Origin: Williamwhitmania sp.
GTDB taxonomy: Bacteria > Bacteroidota > Bacteroidia > Bacteroidales > Williamwhitmaniaceae
Direction of reading: 5' to 3'
DNA length: 41,421 nucleotides
Assembly: GCA_035529935.1 (NCBI GenBank)
Contig: DATKVT010000176.1
Location: forward strand, 1 to 41,421
A program made the translations under genes and the position numbers. This document shows positions 16,539 through 25,424 of the stretch, one piece after another (the stretch's first letter is position 1; every line of letters begins with the position of its first letter). The notes beneath the pieces are model-generated. The model was not told where the DNA came from, did not search any database, and saw only the letters and a program-made list of their open reading frames with translations.

Positions 16539-18971
16539 CTAAAATTCAACAATCAACCCAATGGTTGGAAGAATGGTTCCCGAGCCGCTGCTGGGAATCT
16601 CCTTTAGAATATAGCGGGAAGGATCGCTAGGGTCTACAACAGTTGCAATATAGTTTGGTTGCTCTTCGGCCTTAAAGTTATATACGTTTTGGATATCGAG
16701 GTAGAAGTTGAGTGTCCATCGATTGAAATAGTAGGTTTTATCAGCCCTTATATCGAGCTGATGAAACGCCTTGAACCGGAGCGAATTAAATTCGGAGTAG
16801 TTATAATATGGCCTATTCTGAGTGTTCCACACGTCGATGAGCGATGAACGGTTAAGATCGTATGGTGTGTAAGGCGCACCACCCACATAGCGCCATCTGA
16901 ACCCGAACTCCCAACCTCTTTTAAACTCACGGGTTGCCGTAATGGTGATAATGTTCCTGTTATCCCAAGCCGTTGGGATGTAGGTGTCGGTATTCACAAA
17001 ATTTTTATCTGCCTTTTTAAATTCGCTCCAAACAAGGGTGTATGCAACTATGGCGTTAAATCCCAGAATGTTTTTGGTACGGTAGAGCAGCTCCATTCCA
17101 TATGCTCGGCCTTCTCCAATTGGGATCACTGCCTCATCACCAAAGGTTCCATAGTCGGCACCCTTGCTCGAGATGGCAACAGAGTCGGTAAGGGAGTAGG
17201 GATAGTGTCGGTAGCTCTTGTAGAATCCCTCAATCGAGGCTTTACTATCTTCGTTGGGGCGATATTCAAGGCCTGCAACAAGGTGGTCCGATTGAATATA
17301 GCGAACCCCATTTTGCCTATTGATGAGGGTGCCGTCACTGGCCGCATAACCAAGTGTAGTATAGGGAGGTAACTCAAAATATCGGCCGGTATTGAAGTTT
17401 ACCGACCATCTGTTTGTGAGCATGTAGGAGGCCGAAAAGCGGGGTGAAAGTTGGTCGACCATATTGTTCATCTTCGAAGAGTAGCTGTTGGCATCGGTTC
17501 TGATTCCCAACGATAGTGTTAGCCTATCATCTAAAATGCTCTTGGTGGCTTGACCAAAAATGCCCCACTTCCAAAAGTTCAAATTTCTATTGTAGCTTAT
17601 TGTCTGAACACTGTCCCCCATGGAGGTTAGCCGGTATGTTTTGTTTGTGTACTGGTCATATTCGGTGGCGATACCATAGTTGAGCTTAAAGCCGGAGGAG
17701 GTGGTTCGGTCGTGCTCATAACGAATTTTGTTTTCGCCTTCGGTGGAGGTATAGTCTAGCAGCTTATAGGAGTTGACATCGTTGTTGTTGTATTTGTATG
17801 CTCGGTTATTCAGAAAGCTACGGCTAACTACCCAAGTGTCGTATCCGCTGGCTCTAAAGTGCTTGTAAACAGCCCCAACGGTGTAGCTCCATTGATTGTT
17901 TACCGGCAGGGAATTGAGGATATACTGCTGGTCTTCGGTTGGGTTTTTTATGCTAGTGTTGAGCTTAAACTGATCGAGTGCACCCAACCCAATGAAGGTA
18001 AGTTCGTTTTTGTCGTTTATGCGGGTTTTTACCTTATACTGAAAGTCGTTGTAGGTAGGCAGAAAGGGTAACCCCAAAACATTGAAGAGAAACTGAAGGT
18101 AGCTGCGACGTGCAGAGAGTATAAAGGTTGTGTTCTTACTAATTGGTCCATCCAGAGTTAGCGCAAGGTCGCTGGCCCCAAAAGCTCCCTTTACCTTGAG
18201 CCTGTCGGCGTTTCCATCTATTAATCGGAAGTCCATAATGGAGCTAAGCGTATTTCCCTTATCGGCTGGGAATGCTCCCGTATAAAAATTCACCTCGCGG
18301 ATAAAATCAACATTGATAATCCCAATGGGGCCGCCCGATGCTCCTTGGGTAGAAAAGTGGTTTATGGTTGGAATTTCAACGCCGTCGAGGTAGAATCGAT
18401 TTTCGTTTGGACCACCACCTCGAACAATTATATCGTTGCGATAAGCAGGTGTGGAGGATACTCCTGGGAAAGACTGTATTACTTTGGAAATGTCGCGGTT
18501 GGCTCCTGGTGCTTTTTCAATCTCCGATATGCCAATTCTTTGCAAGGAAACAGGGCTCTCCTCACTTTGCCTAAATACAGATCCCGTAACTGTTACTTGC
18601 TGAATTTGTATGGAGGTTTCCTCCATGCCAATGTCTAGATTGGTAGCAGCCGCATTGGTGACTCTTATTTCTGCAGAAACAAACGGTTTAAAGCCTACCG
18701 ATGAAGCTCTCACCTCAGCAAAGCCTGGTTTTAGGCCCGTGAAAATAAAGTTGCCCTCAAAATCGGATACCGTTCCTATGTTGGTATCCCAAATAATGAC
18801 GTTAGCAAATGGCACCGGCTTGTTATTCTTAATGTTGTATACTCGGCCTTTTATTGCCCCATTGTTCTGGCCGAAGGCCTGAATATTAATTACAGCAATA
18901 ATAAAAAGCGGCAATATTTTTCTTATCAAAAGGTCTATCTTTTTAATTTTTACTTGAAGTGTTTGCTTCAT
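16539..18971 (-). CDS. TonB-dependent outer membrane receptor
   Basis: The 810-residue protein has a signal peptide ending near AFGQ (about residue 35). A carboxypeptidase-regulatory-like domain follows at about 38-115 (GAIKGRVYN, PFANVIIWDTNIGTVSDFEGNF). A plug at about 145-255 has IQSFPGVSS, DIIVRGGGPNENRFYLDGVEIP and VDFIREVNFYTGAFPADKG, each a standard plug sequence in part. The rest is Tyr/Asp/Arg-rich beta-barrel ending in the aromatic C-terminus GLIVEF, typical of barrel insertion signals. It should import a ligand with energy from TonB. No SusD partner is adjacent, so a polysaccharide role is not supported. The downstream DUF2271 lipoprotein gene suggests a shared function, possibly iron or cofactor uptake, which is inference. 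Confidence 0.92.
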   Translation of the reverse strand: MKQTLQVKIKKIDLLIRKILPLFIIAVINIQAFGQNNGAIKGRVYNIKNNKPVPFANVIIWDTNIGTVSDFEGNFIFTGLKPGFAEVRASSVGFKPFVSAEIRVTNAAATNLDIGMEETSIQIQQVTVTGSVFRQSEESPVSLQRIGISEIEKAPGANRDISKVIQSFPGVSSTPAYRNDIIVRGGGPNENRFYLDGVEIPTINHFSTQGASGGPIGIINVDFIREVNFYTGAFPADKGNTLSSIMDFRLIDGNADRLKVKGAFGASDLALTLDGPISKNTTFILSARRSYLQFLFNVLGLPFLPTYNDFQYKVKTRINDKNELTFIGLGALDQFKLNTSIKNPTEDQQYILNSLPVNNQWSYTVGAVYKHFRASGYDTWVVSRSFLNNRAYKYNNNDVNSYKLLDYTSTEGENKIRYEHDRTTSSGFKLNYGIATEYDQYTNKTYRLTSMGDSVQTISYNRNLNFWKWGIFGQATKSILDDRLTLSLGIRTDANSYSSKMNNMVDQLSPRFSASYMLTNRWSVNFNTGRYFELPPYTTLGYAASDGTLINRQNGVRYIQSDHLVAGLEYRPNEDSKASIEGFYKSYRHYPYSLTDSVAISSKGADYGTFGDEAVIPIGEGRAYGMELLYRTKNILGFNAIVAYTLVWSEFKKADKNFVNTDTYIPTAWDNRNIITITATREFKRGWEFGFRWRYVGGAPYTPYDLNRSSLIDVWNTQNRPYYNYSEFNSLRFKAFHQLDIRADKTYYFNRWTLNFYLDIQNVYNFKAEEQPNYIATVVDPSDPSRYILKEIPSSGSGTILPTIGLIVEF

Positions 18972-19215
18972 CTGTCAAATCTTTATCGGTGTTAAATTTT
19001 ATGGAGCATCATCCATTTTGAAAGTTACAACTTCTTGTAGTAGCATTCGGCAACTGTTTTGATATTTCTCAAAATATTAACCCATTTAATATATTATTGT
19101 TCATTATTTTGTAGACAATGTTTAAACACTATGTTCCTTTTCCGTTATTATGTCTTGATATAAAGTGAATTACCTGTATTTTTTACAAGCGGAGTATTGA
19201 TCCCCGCCTTTTTCC
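18972..19215. other. Divergent intergenic region, receptor / SemiSWEET
   Basis: This AT-rich stretch lies between divergent genes and must hold promoters for both. I see no clean -33/-7 pair for the receptor on the minus strand, and no repeat or RNA gene. Confidence 0.4.
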
Positions 19216-19223
19216 TATTTTTG
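19197..19223 (+). promoter_or_regulatory. Putative promoter of the SemiSWEET-DsrE pair
   Basis: TATTTTTG at 19216-19223 fits TAnnTTTG. TTG at 19197-19199, 16 nt upstream, could serve as a weak -33 element. Transcription would begin only a few nucleotides before the ATG at 19233, giving a very short leader. Confidence 0.4.
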
Positions 19224-19232
19224 AAAGAAAAA

Positions 19233-19499
19233 ATGGATTCAAACGAGCTGGTTGGGTTTGTGGCAGCAATTCTTACTACGGTTTCATTTTACCCACAAGC
19301 GTTTAAGATTATTAAAACGAAGGATACCCAAAGCATATCACTGCTGATGTATTCCATCATAAACTTGGGGATAGCGCTTTGGTTAGTCTATGGCATTCTC
19401 CAGAACGACAAACCAATTATTTATGCCAACGCATTTACGCTGGTTGCCTCGCTAACCATTCTTTTTTTGAAGCTTAATGATATTTTTAAACAACGATAA
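19233..19499 (+). CDS. SemiSWEET/PQ-loop sugar transporter
   Basis: The 88-residue protein has three hydrophobic helices: about residues 5-22, 35-57 and 64-82. Helix 1 carries the Pro-Gln pair in TVSFYPQAFKI, and the loop has T-K-D-T-Q-S-I-S. This is the size and pattern of a bacterial SemiSWEET, which dimerises to form a sugar facilitator in the inner membrane. I chose the ATG at 19233. A TTG start at 19197 would add 12 residues that do not belong to the family and would overlap the putative promoter. The next gene starts 2 nt after its stop, so they form an operon, although a functional link between them is not obvious. Confidence 0.88.
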   Translation: MDSNELVGFVAAILTTVSFYPQAFKIIKTKDTQSISLLMYSIINLGIALWLVYGILQNDKPIIYANAFTLVASLTILFLKLNDIFKQR

Positions 19500-19501
19500 G
19501 C

Positions 19502-19855
19502 ATGAGCATTCTATTTTTACTTAATGAAGCGCCATACGGAAGTGAGAAGGCGTACAATGCATTACGACTTGCATTGCAAATAAAAAAGGATTCACCCGAT
19601 ACGACTGTTCGTATCTTCCTTATGGCAGATGCTGTATTCTGTGCCTTACCAAGCCAGCATACTCCCGATGGATACTACAATGTAGAGCGTTTTATCAAGG
19701 GGTTAGTTGGCAGGGGTTGCGAGGTGAAGCTCTGCGGAAGTTGTATGGATGCTCGCGGTATGGTTGATAGCCGTCTGGTAGAGGGAGCCAAGCGCAGCAA
19801 TTTAGCGGAGCTATCTGCTTGGGTTCTCGATAGCGAAAAGTGTATGGTATTTTAG
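19502..19855 (+). CDS. DsrE family protein
   Basis: The 117-residue protein opens with the family's beta-strand ILFLLNEAPYGSEKAYNALR and then R-I-F-L-M-A-D-A-V. The motif VKLCGSCMDARG (about residues 75-87) holds two Cys spaced C-x-x-C. This pattern fits DsrE/YchN-like small soluble proteins, some of which handle persulfide sulfur, with the conserved Cys as a possible acceptor. Catalytic sulfur transfer is not shown by sequence alone. It is probably cytoplasmic. It follows the SemiSWEET gene by 2 nt. Confidence 0.85.
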   Translation: MSILFLLNEAPYGSEKAYNALRLALQIKKDSPDTTVRIFLMADAVFCALPSQHTPDGYYNVERFIKGLVGRGCEVKLCGSCMDARGMVDSRLVEGAKRSNLAELSAWVLDSEKCMVF

Positions 19856-19888
19856 TAACCGAATATTCATATGTTTTTCCCCATTTAG

Positions 19889-19916
19889 TAAAAAAAGGAG
19901 GCTGTCCAAGCCTCCT
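19889..19916 (-). terminator. Intrinsic terminator of the LYS1-like gene
   Basis: GGAGGCT and AGCCTCC form a 7-bp stem. On the minus strand it is followed by seven T residues, 20-48 nt past the stop at 19937. On the plus strand there is no good T run, so it serves mainly the minus-strand gene. Confidence 0.85.
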
Positions 19917-19936
19917 CTATTAATTACTTTGCCAGT

Positions 19937-21157
19937 TTATTCATTACCAGCCAGATAATCTGTCAGATATTTGTACCGTTCGGTTAGTTTTCCGTTTTCA
20001 AGAATGGTTGCCCGTTGAAGTACTTCATCACAGTCGTCGGTAACGTAACAGGGCAGCACCTTTTCAATTAATGCCTTGCCAAAATCCTCTGAGGCATCGC
20101 GCGGTAGCTCACCGGGCAGATTATCTACCGACATTATTGTGATATTCTTCTTGCTTGTAAAGGCAACTTCCTCCTTTTCGGTGATAGGGTTGTAACCAAA
20201 GAATGGTTCAGCAATGGTTGTGGCCCTGAGGGTTGAAGGAATTGGACCACCTACGTCACAGCTTACGTCGGCAATAACCGATATTTTGAAATCGGGACTA
20301 CGCATATCTTCTGCTGTAAAAAAATGGGGTGAGCGGAAGTCCCAGAAATGGCATGCTACAAATAGGTTGGTTACTTTGGTATATGGGAGGAAGGTGGACT
20401 CATATTCCGCAGGAGAATCGCTAAAATGCTTCCATTCAAACTCTTTTCCATCTTTTCGCTTGACGTAATGCCACGGGTCGAGTCGAGTGAGGACGGCTTC
20501 GTCGTATGTTTTGGTGAGAAAATCTTCAGGAGATACCTCCTTAATATTTAGGGCGCGAAAGGTTTCGAGCGCTCCATTGGCTACCCGTCCGCCGCCAGTA
20601 ATGAGCAGCTTAATGGGTCGTAATCGAATAGGCTTTAGCTGCTCGAACAGCTCGTTTTTATCGTGGCAGTGGTGCGCTGGCTTAAGCGAGAAATAATCGG
20701 TTCGAATTCCTTTGGCCCGAAGGCAATTGTAGGCTCCAACAATCCCAGCCCATCTGCCAAAAGCTACCAACCGAACGTTATTTTTGTCGGTCAGGTATTC
20801 ATGGTCGAGAAGGGTTATTCCCTTGTTGGCAATGGCTTTTATTAGCTGCTGGTTATGGTGTTGCTTTTTGGCAACGTGGGAAAAAAACAGGTATGTTTTG
20901 TTTGGGATTAGAGCCTCAATTTTTACCTCCTTTACCCCAAGGAGCAGATCGCAGTCGGAAACATCCTCCACCAAGGGGATTCCTAAGGCTTCATACTCAT
21001 CGTTGCGGTAACACCGGTAATCGCTTGGCTGAACTACAACCTGAATGTTTGGATAGCGCTCCATTAACTCTTTAACCTGGGTAGGCGGGAGCGCAACTCT
21101 TCTGTCTGGTGGTGTTTTAGTCTCCTTTAAAACGCCAATTTTGAAATGATCTTTCAT
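19937..21157 (-). CDS. LYS1/alanine dehydrogenase-like NAD(P)-dependent oxidoreductase
   Basis: The 406-residue protein starts KIGVLKETKTPPDRRVALPP, the N-terminal signature of the alanine dehydrogenase/PNT family. It continues with LFFSHVAKKQHHNQ (His and Lys positions used in catalysis by relatives) and a dinucleotide site GGGRVANGALE. The segment DVSCDVGG followed by TLRATTIAEPFFGY resembles fungal saccharopine dehydrogenase (LYS1) more than alanine dehydrogenase. A role in lysine/saccharopine or amino acid oxidation is plausible, but the substrate is not certain. The start is the ATG at 21157. The frame stays open upstream to 21418 only because it crosses the 5' part of the tmRNA gene. 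A terminator follows the gene. Confidence 0.82.
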   Translation of the reverse strand: MKDHFKIGVLKETKTPPDRRVALPPTQVKELMERYPNIQVVVQPSDYRCYRNDEYEALGIPLVEDVSDCDLLLGVKEVKIEALIPNKTYLFFSHVAKKQHHNQQLIKAIANKGITLLDHEYLTDKNNVRLVAFGRWAGIVGAYNCLRAKGIRTDYFSLKPAHHCHDKNELFEQLKPIRLRPIKLLITGGGRVANGALETFRALNIKEVSPEDFLTKTYDEAVLTRLDPWHYVKRKDGKEFEWKHFSDSPAEYESTFLPYTKVTNLFVACHFWDFRSPHFFTAEDMRSPDFKISVIADVSCDVGGPIPSTLRATTIAEPFFGYNPITEKEEVAFTSKKNITIMSVDNLPGELPRDASEDFGKALIEKVLPCYVTDDCDEVLQRATILENGKLTERYKYLTDYLAGNE

Positions 21158-21240
21158 AGGTATACAGCTAGTAGTAAATGGGTGGGTGGGGGCGAAAGTA
21201 GCAAATAGCCGCTGAATTTCACAGCCTTTTCGGTAAATTA

Positions 21241-21273
21241 TTTGCAAAGGCAACCAGCAATTGCGTATATTTG
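21241..21273 (+). promoter_or_regulatory. Promoter of ssrA
   Basis: TTTG at 21241-21244 and TATATTTG at 21266-21273 are both perfect matches to the Bacteroidetes -33/-7 consensus, with 21 nt between them. The mature RNA begins 15 nt further on. Confidence 0.75.
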
Positions 21274-21287
21274 TAAACTTTTTACTC

Positions 21288-21686
21288 GGGGCTGTCTTGG
21301 TTTTGACAGCAAGCAGAAACGGGTTGGAAGCATGCCGAGCGTTGCGTTGTTTGCTCGTAAATATCAATGCGCAAACTTTTATACGGCGAAAACAATTACG
21401 CTCTCGCTGCCTAATCACTCTTAGAGTAATTAAGCTTCATTCCCTGCTCAAGGTAGCGGGGAACGAGATGTCTCGCAAGGAGTTCCGTCCTGTTACTCCT
21501 AGCATATGGGGCACCGATCCAACGGGAATAGCTGAGAATACACCTCTACCCCTCAGCGAGATTAAGAGGATAAGGATTGGTTCGGGTTCTCTTCACCAGG
21601 CCATTCTCGAAAATTAAGAAGAGATAAGCATGTAGAAACCAACTGGCTTCCTTGTTTGGACCCGGGTTCGACTCCCGGCAGCTCCA
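21288..21686 (+). ncRNA. ssrA: tmRNA
   Basis: The 5' end GGGGCTGTCTTGG and the 3' end CCCGGGTTCGACTCCCGGC plus AGCTCCA form the tRNA-like part. The acceptor stem is GGGGCTG with CAGCTCC (one G-U pair), and the T arm has GGTTCGACTCC. The tag reading frame at 21385-21414 encodes GENNYALAA and a TAA stop, the known Bacteroides-type tag. The RNA rescues stalled ribosomes with SmpB and marks the truncated protein for proteolysis. The 3' CCA is not encoded: the gene has ACA after the acceptor stem, so CCA must be added by nucleotidyltransferase. The gene is about 399 nt long, normal for this group. A terminator follows directly. Confidence 0.97.
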
Positions 21687-21690
21687 CAGA

Positions 21691-21716
21691 GACGCTCCTT
21701 TATAGGGAGCGTTTTT
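21691..21716 (+). terminator. Terminator of ssrA
   Basis: ACGCTCC and GGGAGCGT form a stem with loop TTTATA region, followed by TTTTT. It starts 5 nt after the mature tmRNA end. Confidence 0.9.
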
Positions 21717-21845
21717 GATTTAGTGTCCATTAGGCAGTGACCTTATGATGATGGACGGTAATCCGTTGATGATTGTTTTACTAATTGCTTGCTATAACCA
21801 GTTTTAGGTTCTAAATTGCCTTCTGTCGAACACACCTCTTTGCAG

Positions 21846-24179
21846 ATGAAATCGAGAAAAAAAATAGCGAAAGCTTTTAGGCAATACAACTTACTGGTAA
21901 CTCTTTTCTCCTTCGCTATAGTGGGCATAGTATACCTTACCACCGAATATATCGAGTTTACTCAGAATAGCCAAAGTTACAGGGTTGAGAAGCTAAATGA
22001 GCAGAAAGCAATTATTCATAACGAGGTTGATAAGGCCATAAAGATTATCGCTTTTCACCATTCAACCTTTTTTGCTACAGTTTGTAAAAATATGCGAAGT
22101 GCGGTAAGCGCAGGTAAAAATGAGGGGTTAGAAACAACTAACAAGAGTTCAATTAAATTAGTTACACCTTGTTCAGCTGGTGTAATTGCTTGTCCAAGAA
22201 GTGTATTTTACTTTCAGAGTCGTAATCTTGCACAGATATTGGGTACGAAGTTTATTGCCATTGATACTTTTCCCCAAACAGTAGGTCAGGTGAGCAGCGC
22301 TCTTCATAAGTATGGTGAAGTGTTCGTTTTTCAGTATGACACCATGCCTGATAATAGATTACCGAATATTCGGATAACCTACCTTAGAAAGCAGCCTAAA
22401 TTAGATAAAATTATTGGTACCTCTGCCAGCTGGACTAATCTCAACAGCGTTTGGACTAAGGAGACCCTTGACGAGCTGTCGCTCATCCGTTTTGGAAAAA
22501 ATGGTGAAGGTTATATTTTTGTGAACACTTACTCGGGCGATCCACTTCTTACCAACGGTAATGTAACAATGGGTAACCCAAACCTATGGAACCTAGAGGA
22601 TCCCAAGGGCAATAAGGTTATTCAGATGGAGTATACTGCTTGTCAAAAGCCACAGGGTGATTATATATTTTACTCCTGGCGAAAGGTTTCGCCTCCGGGC
22701 CAAAAAGTCTATTCCGTAGACTCCTTAATTTACCCTAAAGTCTCCTTTGTAAAGGGGATGCCACAGCTAAAATGGATGGTTGGTGCTGGTGTTTATTTGG
22801 ATGAGTTGGAGGCAGAATCAGCGCGAAATGAGGCGCAGCTATTCAAATCATACCTTATTTCGCTTGTATATTTCTTTGCGCTATTATTGTTTAGCCTGGT
22901 GTTTTCCTATCTACTGGCATATCGGTTTAGTAAGCAGCTGGCCCGGAGTACTCAACGCCTCATTAAATTCATGCAAACAATTGCTACAAACCCATCCACT
23001 GATACAACCGTAGAGCTAAACTTCTTAGAGTTTCAAAATATTGCCACCATTGCTCGGGAGCTTGAGGACAACCGTGCGCAGGTTGAAACAACCTTTCGCC
23101 AACTTGTGGAGCTGTATCCCGACGCAATTACCATTATGGAGGACGAGGTATTCACCTATATAAACGACGCATGGTTAAAGCATTTGGGGTATACTCTTGA
23201 GGATGTTCCTGCCCTTTCAGACTGGTTTTTGCAAGCGTATAGGCAAGAGGATTACAGGCAAGAGATTAGGGAGCGGTGGATCACTTTCTTTGCGACTGAC
23301 CCTTTGGATGGAAAGTCGATGGAGGAGATGTGGGTTACCTGTAAAAATGGGGAGAATAAGTATTTTGTTGCCAGAATAATTAAGCCTCTGAAGAATAGGT
23401 TAATGGTGGTGCTGACCGATATCACCGAGATTCGCAACCATGAGATGGAGCTGGTTATGGCCAAGAAACGTGCAGAAGCATCTGATAAACTTAAATCGGC
23501 ATTTTTGGCCAACATGTCTCACGAGATTCGAACGCCCATGAACGCCATTGTGGGCTTCTCATCCTTACTTCAAAAAACAAGCATAACAGAGGAAAGAAAA
23601 GAAAAGTATATTAAGCTAATCCAGTCATCGACCAATTCACTCCTTACCCTTATAAACGACATCATCGACATTTCTAAGCTGGAATCGGGACAAATTCGCA
23701 TCGTTCGAGAGAAGACTGATGTTCCAAAGGTGCTTGCGGAGGTGTATGCAATACATAAAGTATTATTTGAGGCTAAGGACCATGAAAATCTAAAGTTGAC
23801 TTTATCTTGCTCTGGACCGCTGAGCATAAAGGTGGATCCACAGCGGCTGCGTCAGATTTTGGTGAACCTAATACACAATGCCTACAAATTCACCGATGAA
23901 GGCAGGGTCGACTTTGGTTTTCTACCACTGGATGCTGGCTCTTCCATTGTCACCTTTTACTGTTCCGATACCGGTTGTGGAATTTCCCCCGAAAGAAGTA
24001 ACAAAATATTTGAGCGATTTACGAGCTATGGCTCGTCCTCAGAAAAAGTTAATAGCGGAACTGGCTTAGGTCTTGCCATCTCCAAAAATTTAATTGAATT
24101 GATGGGTGGCAAAATATGGTTTGAATCGGAGGAGGGGAAGGGAACAACCTTCTACTTTACGCTTCCGATGGATGATTGA
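21846..24179 (+). CDS. Cache-PAS sensor histidine kinase (orphan)
   Basis: The 777-residue protein has a first membrane helix at about residues 15-35 and an extracytoplasmic Cache-type domain to about 330 (GEGYIFVNTYSGDPLLTNG; LKWMVGAGVYLDELE). A second helix lies at about 335-362 and a PAS domain at about 420-540. The HisKA phosphoacceptor is in SHEIRTPMNA (His near 559). The HATPase has N box LVNLIHNAYKFT (about 672), G1 DTGCGI (about 708) and G2 GTGLGLAIS (about 738). It should autophosphorylate in response to a small external ligand. No receiver domain or response regulator lies next to it. I chose the ATG at 21846. A TTG at 21816 would add ten unsupported residues. Confidence 0.92.
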   Translation: MKSRKKIAKAFRQYNLLVTLFSFAIVGIVYLTTEYIEFTQNSQSYRVEKLNEQKAIIHNEVDKAIKIIAFHHSTFFATVCKNMRSAVSAGKNEGLETTNKSSIKLVTPCSAGVIACPRSVFYFQSRNLAQILGTKFIAIDTFPQTVGQVSSALHKYGEVFVFQYDTMPDNRLPNIRITYLRKQPKLDKIIGTSASWTNLNSVWTKETLDELSLIRFGKNGEGYIFVNTYSGDPLLTNGNVTMGNPNLWNLEDPKGNKVIQMEYTACQKPQGDYIFYSWRKVSPPGQKVYSVDSLIYPKVSFVKGMPQLKWMVGAGVYLDELEAESARNEAQLFKSYLISLVYFFALLLFSLVFSYLLAYRFSKQLARSTQRLIKFMQTIATNPSTDTTVELNFLEFQNIATIARELEDNRAQVETTFRQLVELYPDAITIMEDEVFTYINDAWLKHLGYTLEDVPALSDWFLQAYRQEDYRQEIRERWITFFATDPLDGKSMEEMWVTCKNGENKYFVARIIKPLKNRLMVVLTDITEIRNHEMELVMAKKRAEASDKLKSAFLANMSHEIRTPMNAIVGFSSLLQKTSITEERKEKYIKLIQSSTNSLLTLINDIIDISKLESGQIRIVREKTDVPKVLAEVYAIHKVLFEAKDHENLKLTLSCSGPLSIKVDPQRLRQILVNLIHNAYKFTDEGRVDFGFLPLDAGSSIVTFYCSDTGCGISPERSNKIFERFTSYGSSSEKVNSGTGLGLAISKNLIELMGGKIWFESEEGKGTTFYFTLPMDD

Positions 24180-24213
24180 GCCTTATCCGTATTGCACCTA
24201 TGCCGTTGAACTT

Positions 24214-25182
24214 TTAAAAGAGTAATTTTAGATCAGCTAATGCCACGGCTGTAGCGGCTTCAAGCACCACTGGCACTCGAAGTGCAATGCAAGCATCATG
24301 GCGCCCTTCAATCTTTAGCGATTCAACTCTTCCTGTTGACCTGTTGAGGGTTTGCTGCTCAATACCAATGCTGGAGGTTGGTTTGATGGCAATTCGGTAG
24401 ACCAACTCATTACCGTTGGTAACGCCACCGTTAATCCCCCCTGCATTATTCGATTTTGTTTTTCCCTCCAGGTTAAGAATGGGGTCGTTGTGCTGGCTAC
24501 CAGTCATTTTTGCTGCCTGAAAACCTGAACCAAACTCAATGCCCTTAACAGCAGGAATGGCAAACACTATATGGCTTATAGCCGATTCTACGCTATCGAA
24601 GAATGGCTCTCCCCATCCTACAGGTAAATTTTCCGCTCGACATTCCACAATACCTCCTATGGAATTGCCTGTAGCCATTGCTTTTTCAACTGCAGCCTCA
24701 ATGTTCGATTCGCCACCTGCCTCAACTAAGTGGGAGGAGATGGTTACAGGAGTGATAATTTTTTTTGCCACCACACCGGCAGCCACCAATGCGAGGGTTA
24801 ACCTTCCGGAAAAATGTCCACCTCCACGGTAATCTTGAAACCCCTTGAACTTTACGTCAGCTACAAAATCGGCATGTCCTGGACGGGGTGAGGCTTGCAG
24901 ATTTGCATAGTCTCCCGATTGGGTATTTGTATTGCGGAAAAGAATGGATATGGGTGCTCCGGTGGTGAATCCATTAAAAACGCCGGAGATAAGTTCTGGC
25001 AAATCCGCCTCCTGTCGAGGAGTTGTGCCCTTGGCTCCGCTTTTTCTGCGGGAGAGGTCGGCCAAAAAATCCTGTTCGGAGAGAGCAATTCCTGGTGGAC
25101 AACCATCAACAGTTATTCCCACCGATTTCCCGTGCGATTCTCCAAATATGCTAATGCGAAATTTTCTACCGTAGCTATTCAT
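24214..25182 (-). CDS. aroC: Chorismate synthase
   Basis: This enzyme makes chorismate from EPSP with reduced FMN and is cytoplasmic. The 322-residue protein shows motif 1 GESHGKSVG, then RRKSG, RPGHADFV, DYRGGGHFSGRLT and a C-terminal HDACIALRVPVVLEAATAVAL. The central motif has GHFSGRLT where many family members have GRSSARET. This variant seems to be shared by some anaerobes, so I do not read it as loss of function. At 322 residues it is somewhat shorter than the usual 350-390. It is the last gene of the aromatic cluster but is separated from aroA by 238 bp of repeat-bearing sequence, so it may have its own promoter. Confidence 0.95.
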   Translation of the reverse strand: MNSYGRKFRISIFGESHGKSVGITVDGCPPGIALSEQDFLADLSRRKSGAKGTTPRQEADLPELISGVFNGFTTGAPISILFRNTNTQSGDYANLQASPRPGHADFVADVKFKGFQDYRGGGHFSGRLTLALVAAGVVAKKIITPVTISSHLVEAGGESNIEAAVEKAMATGNSIGGIVECRAENLPVGWGEPFFDSVESAISHIVFAIPAVKGIEFGSGFQAAKMTGSQHNDPILNLEGKTKSNNAGGINGGVTNGNELVYRIAIKPTSSIGIEQQTLNRSTGRVESLKIEGRHDACIALRVPVVLEAATAVALADLKLLF

Positions 25183-25294
25183 TCTTTTTGCAGTTTAGGT
25201 TTTTAGCGTTTTAGGTTGTTAGGATTTTAATACCATACCATGCTTGGATTTGCATAAAATTTCAACCAGTCAAGAGTCTTTTTACTTTTTTCTA

Positions 25295-25424
25295 TTCACA
25301 ATTCCATTGCTTTCGGCGACCTGTCCAACATCTGGGCGGAACGGGCAAGTTCAGTTCACTATTGCCTTCGGCGACCTGTCCGGCTACTTGACGGAACTCG
25401 CAAGCTCGGTTCACAATTCACTAT
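25295..25424. repeat. Tandem 55-60 bp repeat between aroA and aroC
   Basis: Unit 1 (25295-25354) and unit 2 (25355-25409) both read ttcac, att, ttcggcgacctgtcc, cggaac, gcaag and tcgg/tcag in the same order. A third unit starts at 25410 (ttcacaattcactat) and is cut short at the aroA stop codon. The rest of the 238-bp gap toward aroC has gttttaggttgttaggatt-type low-complexity sequence. Confidence 0.75.

Noticed and set aside
21158..21418. N-terminal extension of the LYS1-like protein by 87 residues
   Set aside because: It would cross the ssrA promoter and 5' part. The family N-terminus starts at the ATG at 21157.
21242..21617. Open frames of 60-118 codons over the region downstream of the LYS1-like gene
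   Set aside because: They lie in the tmRNA gene, whose acceptor ends, T arm and GENNYALAA tag are clear. The frames have no protein features.
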